Source: Thermus brockianus (GTDB lineage Bacteria > Deinococcota > Deinococci > Deinococcales > Thermaceae). From it: DNA of 64,000 nt. This document shows, in pieces, positions 61,796 through 64,000 of the stretch. The number at the start of each line of letters is the position of its first letter. Position 1 is the first letter of the stretch. The stretch lies in the NCBI RefSeq assembly GCF_001880325.1, contig NZ_CP016312.1:1736001-1800000 (forward strand). Direction: 5' to 3'. The notes beneath the pieces were generated by a model that did no database searches, had not been told where the DNA came from, and was given only the letters and a program-made list of their open reading frames with translations. Both the position numbers and the translations under genes were made by a program.

Positions 61796-61801
61796 AGTCT
61801 A
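61796..61801 (-). promoter_or_regulatory. -10 box of leaderless glnS mRNA
   Basis: TAGACT on the minus strand, 6 nt before ATG 61789, in the 14-nt gap after the enoyl-CoA hydratase gene. Confidence 0.5.
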
Positions 61802-61803
61802 CG

Positions 61804-62565
61804 TCAGAAACGGGGCTTCCTTTTCTCAAAGAAGGCGCGGATGCCCTCCTTGAGGTCCCCCGTTTCCCGCACCCAGGCGTTGGCCAAGGCGGCGAGGCGG
61901 AAGCCGTCCTCGAGGCCCATCCCCGGCAGGGCGAGCAGGAGCTCCTTGGTGAGGCGCAAGGAGGAGGGGGCGTTTTGCGCCACCTCCTCCGCCAGGGCCA
62001 CCGCCACCTCCAGGGCCTTTCCCGGGGGGCTTAGGCGGTTCACAAGGCCCAGGGCCTTGGCCTCTTTCGCCTCCAGGAGGCGCCCCGTGAGGAGGAGGTC
62101 CTTGGCCACCTTTTCCCCCACGGCCCGCACGAGGATCACGGAGACCAGGGCGGCCACGAAGCCGATCTTGACCTCGGTGTAGCCGAGCTTGGCCCCCTCC
62201 TCCATGACCACGAGGTCGCAGGCGGTGGCCAGCCCGGCCCCGCCCGCCACCGCCGGGCCGTTCACCGCCGCCACCGTGGGCTTGGGGAAGGTGTAGAGGC
62301 GGTGGAAGAGGCGCATGAGGGAAAGGGAGTGGCGGTAGTTTTCCTCCGCCCCCATCTCCGTGACCCTTTCCAAAAAGGCCAGGTCCGCCCCAGCGCTAAA
62401 GGCCTGGCCCTTTCCCGTGAGGACCACCGCCTTGGCCTCGGGGTCTTCCTCCGCCTCGTCCAGGGCCTTCAGGAGGCCCTCCACCATGGCGGGGGAGAGG
62501 GGGTTGCGCCGCTCGGGGTCGTTCAGGTAAAGGCGGTAGACCCGCCCGCGTTCCACCTGGACCAT
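61804..62565 (-). CDS. Enoyl-CoA hydratase/isomerase family protein
   Basis: 253 residues from ATG 62565. Crotonase fold: GQAFSAGADLAFLERV (oxyanion hole) and AVNGPAVAGGAGLATACDLVVMEEGAKLGYTEVKIG in shorter blocks. Position of the first catalytic Glu (usually in GGGCELA) is occupied by GGAGLAT, so classical hydratase activity is uncertain; an isomerase or other crotonase role is possible. TACAAT lies 6 nt before the ATG and overlaps the infC -35 region on the other strand. Confidence 0.85.
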   Translation of the reverse strand: MVQVERGRVYRLYLNDPERRNPLSPAMVEGLLKALDEAEEDPEAKAVVLTGKGQAFSAGADLAFLERVTEMGAEENYRHSLSLMRLFHRLYTFPKPTVAAVNGPAVAGGAGLATACDLVVMEEGAKLGYTEVKIGFVAALVSVILVRAVGEKVAKDLLLTGRLLEAKEAKALGLVNRLSPPGKALEVAVALAEEVAQNAPSSLRLTKELLLALPGMGLEDGFRLAALANAWVRETGDLKEGIRAFFEKRKPRF

Positions 62566-62571
62566 GCCCCC

Positions 62572-62577
62572 ATTGTA
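62572..62577 (-). promoter_or_regulatory. -10 box of leaderless enoyl-CoA hydratase mRNA
   Basis: TACAAT on the minus strand, 6 nt (GGGGGC) before ATG 62565. Confidence 0.55.
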
Positions 62578-62601
62578 GTGGGAAAGCCTTCCTGCTAGAC
62601 T
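62573..62601 (+). promoter_or_regulatory. infC operon promoter
   Basis: TTGTAG (62573-62578), 17-nt spacer, TAGACT (62596-62601). Its -35 overlaps the -10 of the divergent gene. Confidence 0.55.
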
Positions 62602-62606
62602 GCCCT

Positions 62607-62643
62607 TAGCCCGCACAGGAAGAGGCCGAGGCCCTGCGGGCTA
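62607..62643 (+). promoter_or_regulatory. Leader hairpin before infC
   Basis: TAGCCCGCA (62607-62615) pairs perfectly with TGCGGGCTA (62635-62643), ending directly at the GGAGGTG ribosome site. It could expose or hide that site. Confidence 0.5.
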
Positions 62644-62656
62644 GGAGGTGGTGTAG

Positions 62657-63172
62657 ATAAAGGAGTACCTGGTAAACGAACGCATCCGCGCCAAACAGGT
62701 GAGGGTCATCGGACCCGACGGGCAGCAACTCGGCATCATGGACACGCGGGAGGCCTTGCGCCTTGCGGAGGAGCAGGACCTGGACCTGGTCCTGGTGGGC
62801 CCCACCGCCGACCCCCCCGTGGCCCGCATCATGGACTACTCCAAGTGGCGCTACGAGCAGCAGGTGGCGGAGAAGGAGGCCCGGAAGAAGGCCAAGCGCA
62901 CCGAGGTCAAGTCCATCAAGTTCCGGGTCAAGATTGACGACCACGACTATCAGACCAAGCTCAACCATATCAAGCGCTTCCTGGAGGAGGGGCACAAGGT
63001 CAAGGTCACCATCATGTTCCGGGGGCGGGAGATGAGCCACCCCGAGCTTGGGGAAAGGCTTTTGAACCGCGTGGCCGAGGACCTCAAGGGCCTTGCCGTG
63101 GTGGAGATGAAGCCCGAGCTTTTGGGCCGGGATATGAACATGCTCCTGGCGCCCGCCAAGGTGTCTGCCTAG
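62657..63172 (+). CDS. infC: Translation initiation factor IF-3, AUA start codon
   Basis: 171 residues, the length of T. thermophilus IF3. The start is ATA 62657: GGAGGTG is 6 nt upstream, a TAG stop lies immediately before it in frame, and [21 protein letters not shown] is the expected N-terminus. IF3 rejects initiation at non-standard codons, and rare starts (AUU in E. coli) let it control its own synthesis. N- and C-domains and linker ([14 protein letters not shown]) are complete. Followed by rpmI and rplT. Confidence 0.93.
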   Translation: MKEYLVNERIRAKQVRVIGPDGQQLGIMDTREALRLAEEQDLDLVLVGPTADPPVARIMDYSKWRYEQQVAEKEARKKAKRTEVKSIKFRVKIDDHDYQTKLNHIKRFLEEGHKVKVTIMFRGREMSHPELGERLLNRVAEDLKGLAVVEMKPELLGRDMNMLLAPAKVSA

Positions 63173-63184
63173 ACGGAAGGCTTT

Positions 63185-63252
63185 GCCCTTGGTATAGTGG
63201 GAGGGCTTTTGGGGAGCCCTTAAGACCCCCTGGAGGGGCGCTTCCCAAGGGC
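63185..63252 (+). promoter_or_regulatory. rpmI-rplT leader: extended -10 promoter and long-range pairing
   Basis: TGG-TATAGT (63190-63198) is an extended -10 box. GCCCTTGG (63185-63192) is complementary to CCAAGGGC (63245-63252) next to the GGAGGA ribosome site of rpmI, enclosing two smaller hairpins. In read-through mRNA from infC this could hide the ribosome site; L20 autoregulation is known in other bacteria. Confidence 0.45.
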
Positions 63253-63264
63253 AGGAGGAAGCGT

Positions 63265-63462
63265 ATGCCAAAGATGAAGACCCATAAGGGCGCCAAGAAG
63301 CGGGTAAAGGTGACCGCTTCGGGCAAGGTGGTGGCCATGAAGACGGGCAAGCGGCACCTCAACTGGCACAAGTCCGGTAAGGAGATCCGGCAGAAGGGGC
63401 GGAAGTTCACCCTGGCCAAGCCCGAGGCGGAGCGGATCAAGCTCCTCCTCCCCTACGCGTAA
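63265..63462 (+). CDS. rpmI: Ribosomal protein bL35
   Basis: 65 residues, highly basic, [20 protein letters not shown] start and [21 protein letters not shown] end typical of L35. Ribosome site AGGAGGAA. Between infC and rplT in the usual order. Confidence 0.96.
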   Translation: MPKMKTHKGAKKRVKVTASGKVVAMKTGKRHLNWHKSGKEIRQKGRKFTLAKPEAERIKLLLPYA

Positions 63463-63474
63463 AGGAGGTAGTGG

Positions 63475-63837
63475 ATGCCGCGCGCCAAAACCGGGGTTGT
63501 CCGCCGCAGGAAGCACAAGAAGATCCTGAAGCTCGCCAAGGGTTACTGGGGCCTCCGCTCCAAGAGCGTGCGCAAGGCCCGGGAAACCCTCTTCGCCGCC
63601 GGGAACTATGCCTATGCCCACCGCAAGCGGAAGAAGCGGGATTTCCGCAAGCTCTGGATCGTGCGCATCAACGCCGCTTGCCGCCAACACGGGCTCAACT
63701 ACTCCTCCTTCATCCACGGCTTGAAGAAGGCGGGGGTGGAGCTGGACCGCAAGGTCTTGGCGGATCTGGCGGTGCGGGAGCCCCAGGTCTTTGCCGAGCT
63801 CGTGGAGAAGGCCAAGGCCGCCCGGGCCTCGGCCTAA
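63475..63837 (+). CDS. rplT: Ribosomal protein bL20
   Basis: 120 residues. [20 protein letters not shown] and the globular part ([35 protein letters not shown]) are typical. Binds 23S rRNA early in large-subunit assembly and represses this operon in several bacteria. AAAGGAGG upstream. Confidence 0.96.
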   Translation: MPRAKTGVVRRRKHKKILKLAKGYWGLRSKSVRKARETLFAAGNYAYAHRKRKKRDFRKLWIVRINAACRQHGLNYSSFIHGLKKAGVELDRKVLADLAVREPQVFAELVEKAKAARASA

Positions 63838-63850
63838 AGCGGGCCCCTTT

Positions 63851-63888
63851 GCGCCCTGCGGGAGGCTTCCTGGCAGGGCGCCATTTCC
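63851..63888 (+). terminator. Terminator of the infC-rpmI-rplT operon
   Basis: GCGCCCTGC (63851-63859) pairs with GCAGGGCGC (63873-63881); the loop holds a smaller stem. Tail CATTTCCCT. Confidence 0.7.
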
Positions 63889-63890
63889 CT

Positions 63891-64000
63891 ATGCCGCCTG
63901 AGCTTTACGTGGTCTTGGTGGCCGCCCTGCCCGTGGTGGAGCTAAGGGGGGCGATCCCCTTGGGGGTGGCCTTAGGGCTTCCCCCGTGGGAGGCTTTCCT
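63891..64000 (+). CDS. Small multidrug export protein family, N-terminus (cut by window end)
   Basis: The first 36 residues from ATG 63891 include a hydrophobic helix and LPVVELRGAIPLGVALGLPP, the signature start of the small multidrug export family (COG2426). The rest lies outside the window. No clear ribosome site: the terminator tail directly precedes it. Confidence 0.7.
   Translation, partial: MPPELYVVLVAALPVVELRGAIPLGVALGLPPWEAF

Overview
The window is about 70% GC, gene-dense chromosome of a Thermus species (phylum Deinococcota), close to T. thermophilus. Support comes from the protein sequences themselves (agmatine-type aminopropyltransferase SpeE, a DUF1999 protein, a 171-residue IF3, a 506-residue GlyRS, paired M16 peptidases). 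It also comes from the many genes whose TANNNT -10 box sits 5-8 nt upstream of the start codon, the leaderless-mRNA arrangement common in this phylum.

Bases 1 to about 2694 are the right end of an integrated mobile element. It carries the C-terminus of a tyrosine integrase, a small D-QxK nuclease-like gene and a rolling-circle-type HUH replication initiator (rep). A short antisense RNA with its own promoter and terminator faces the rep leader. A repeat and hairpin block that looks like an origin follows. The element ends inside a 3' half tRNA-Met(CAT) (2695-2739), read as attR, which still has the host terminator. The left end lies outside the window.

From 2829 on the content is chromosomal. 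The blocks are: miaB with a small membrane protein and an FAD oxidoreductase; mobA facing lon; a lipoprotein divergent from pyrD; and the pyrR-pyrB-pyrC operon behind a leader with promoter, PyrR-binding hairpin, leader ORF and terminator. Next is a long leftward cluster (22024 to 13586: VWA protein, DUF1999, HMA-like, gcdH, holA, tldD, tldE, hydroxyacid dehydrogenase, TSUP transporter) tied by four ATGA stop/start overlaps. Then come tsaD and secA; yebC with a K+/H+ antiporter-like protein; a DsbA-like protein; speD-speE (polyamines); ftsK; fur; a YibE/F protein; sbcD-sbcC; a CBS protein; an esterase; a HEXXH protein; recG; an M16 peptidase pair with an EamA transporter; hbd; malQ; sucC-sucD; PIN-TRAM protein, radA and clpC; glyS and asd; tlyA; glnS; an enoyl-CoA hydratase; infC-rpmI-rplT; and the start of a small multidrug export protein.

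The main points of interest are the element's plasmid-like replication and copy-control module, an SpeD homologue lacking the self-processing serine, the pyr leader architecture, an AUA start codon for IF3, a ClpC without its M-domain, and four single-base losses in G/C homopolymers that break ftsK (twice), sbcC and sucD and look like sequencing artefacts. All function calls are from reading the sequence; no database search was possible.
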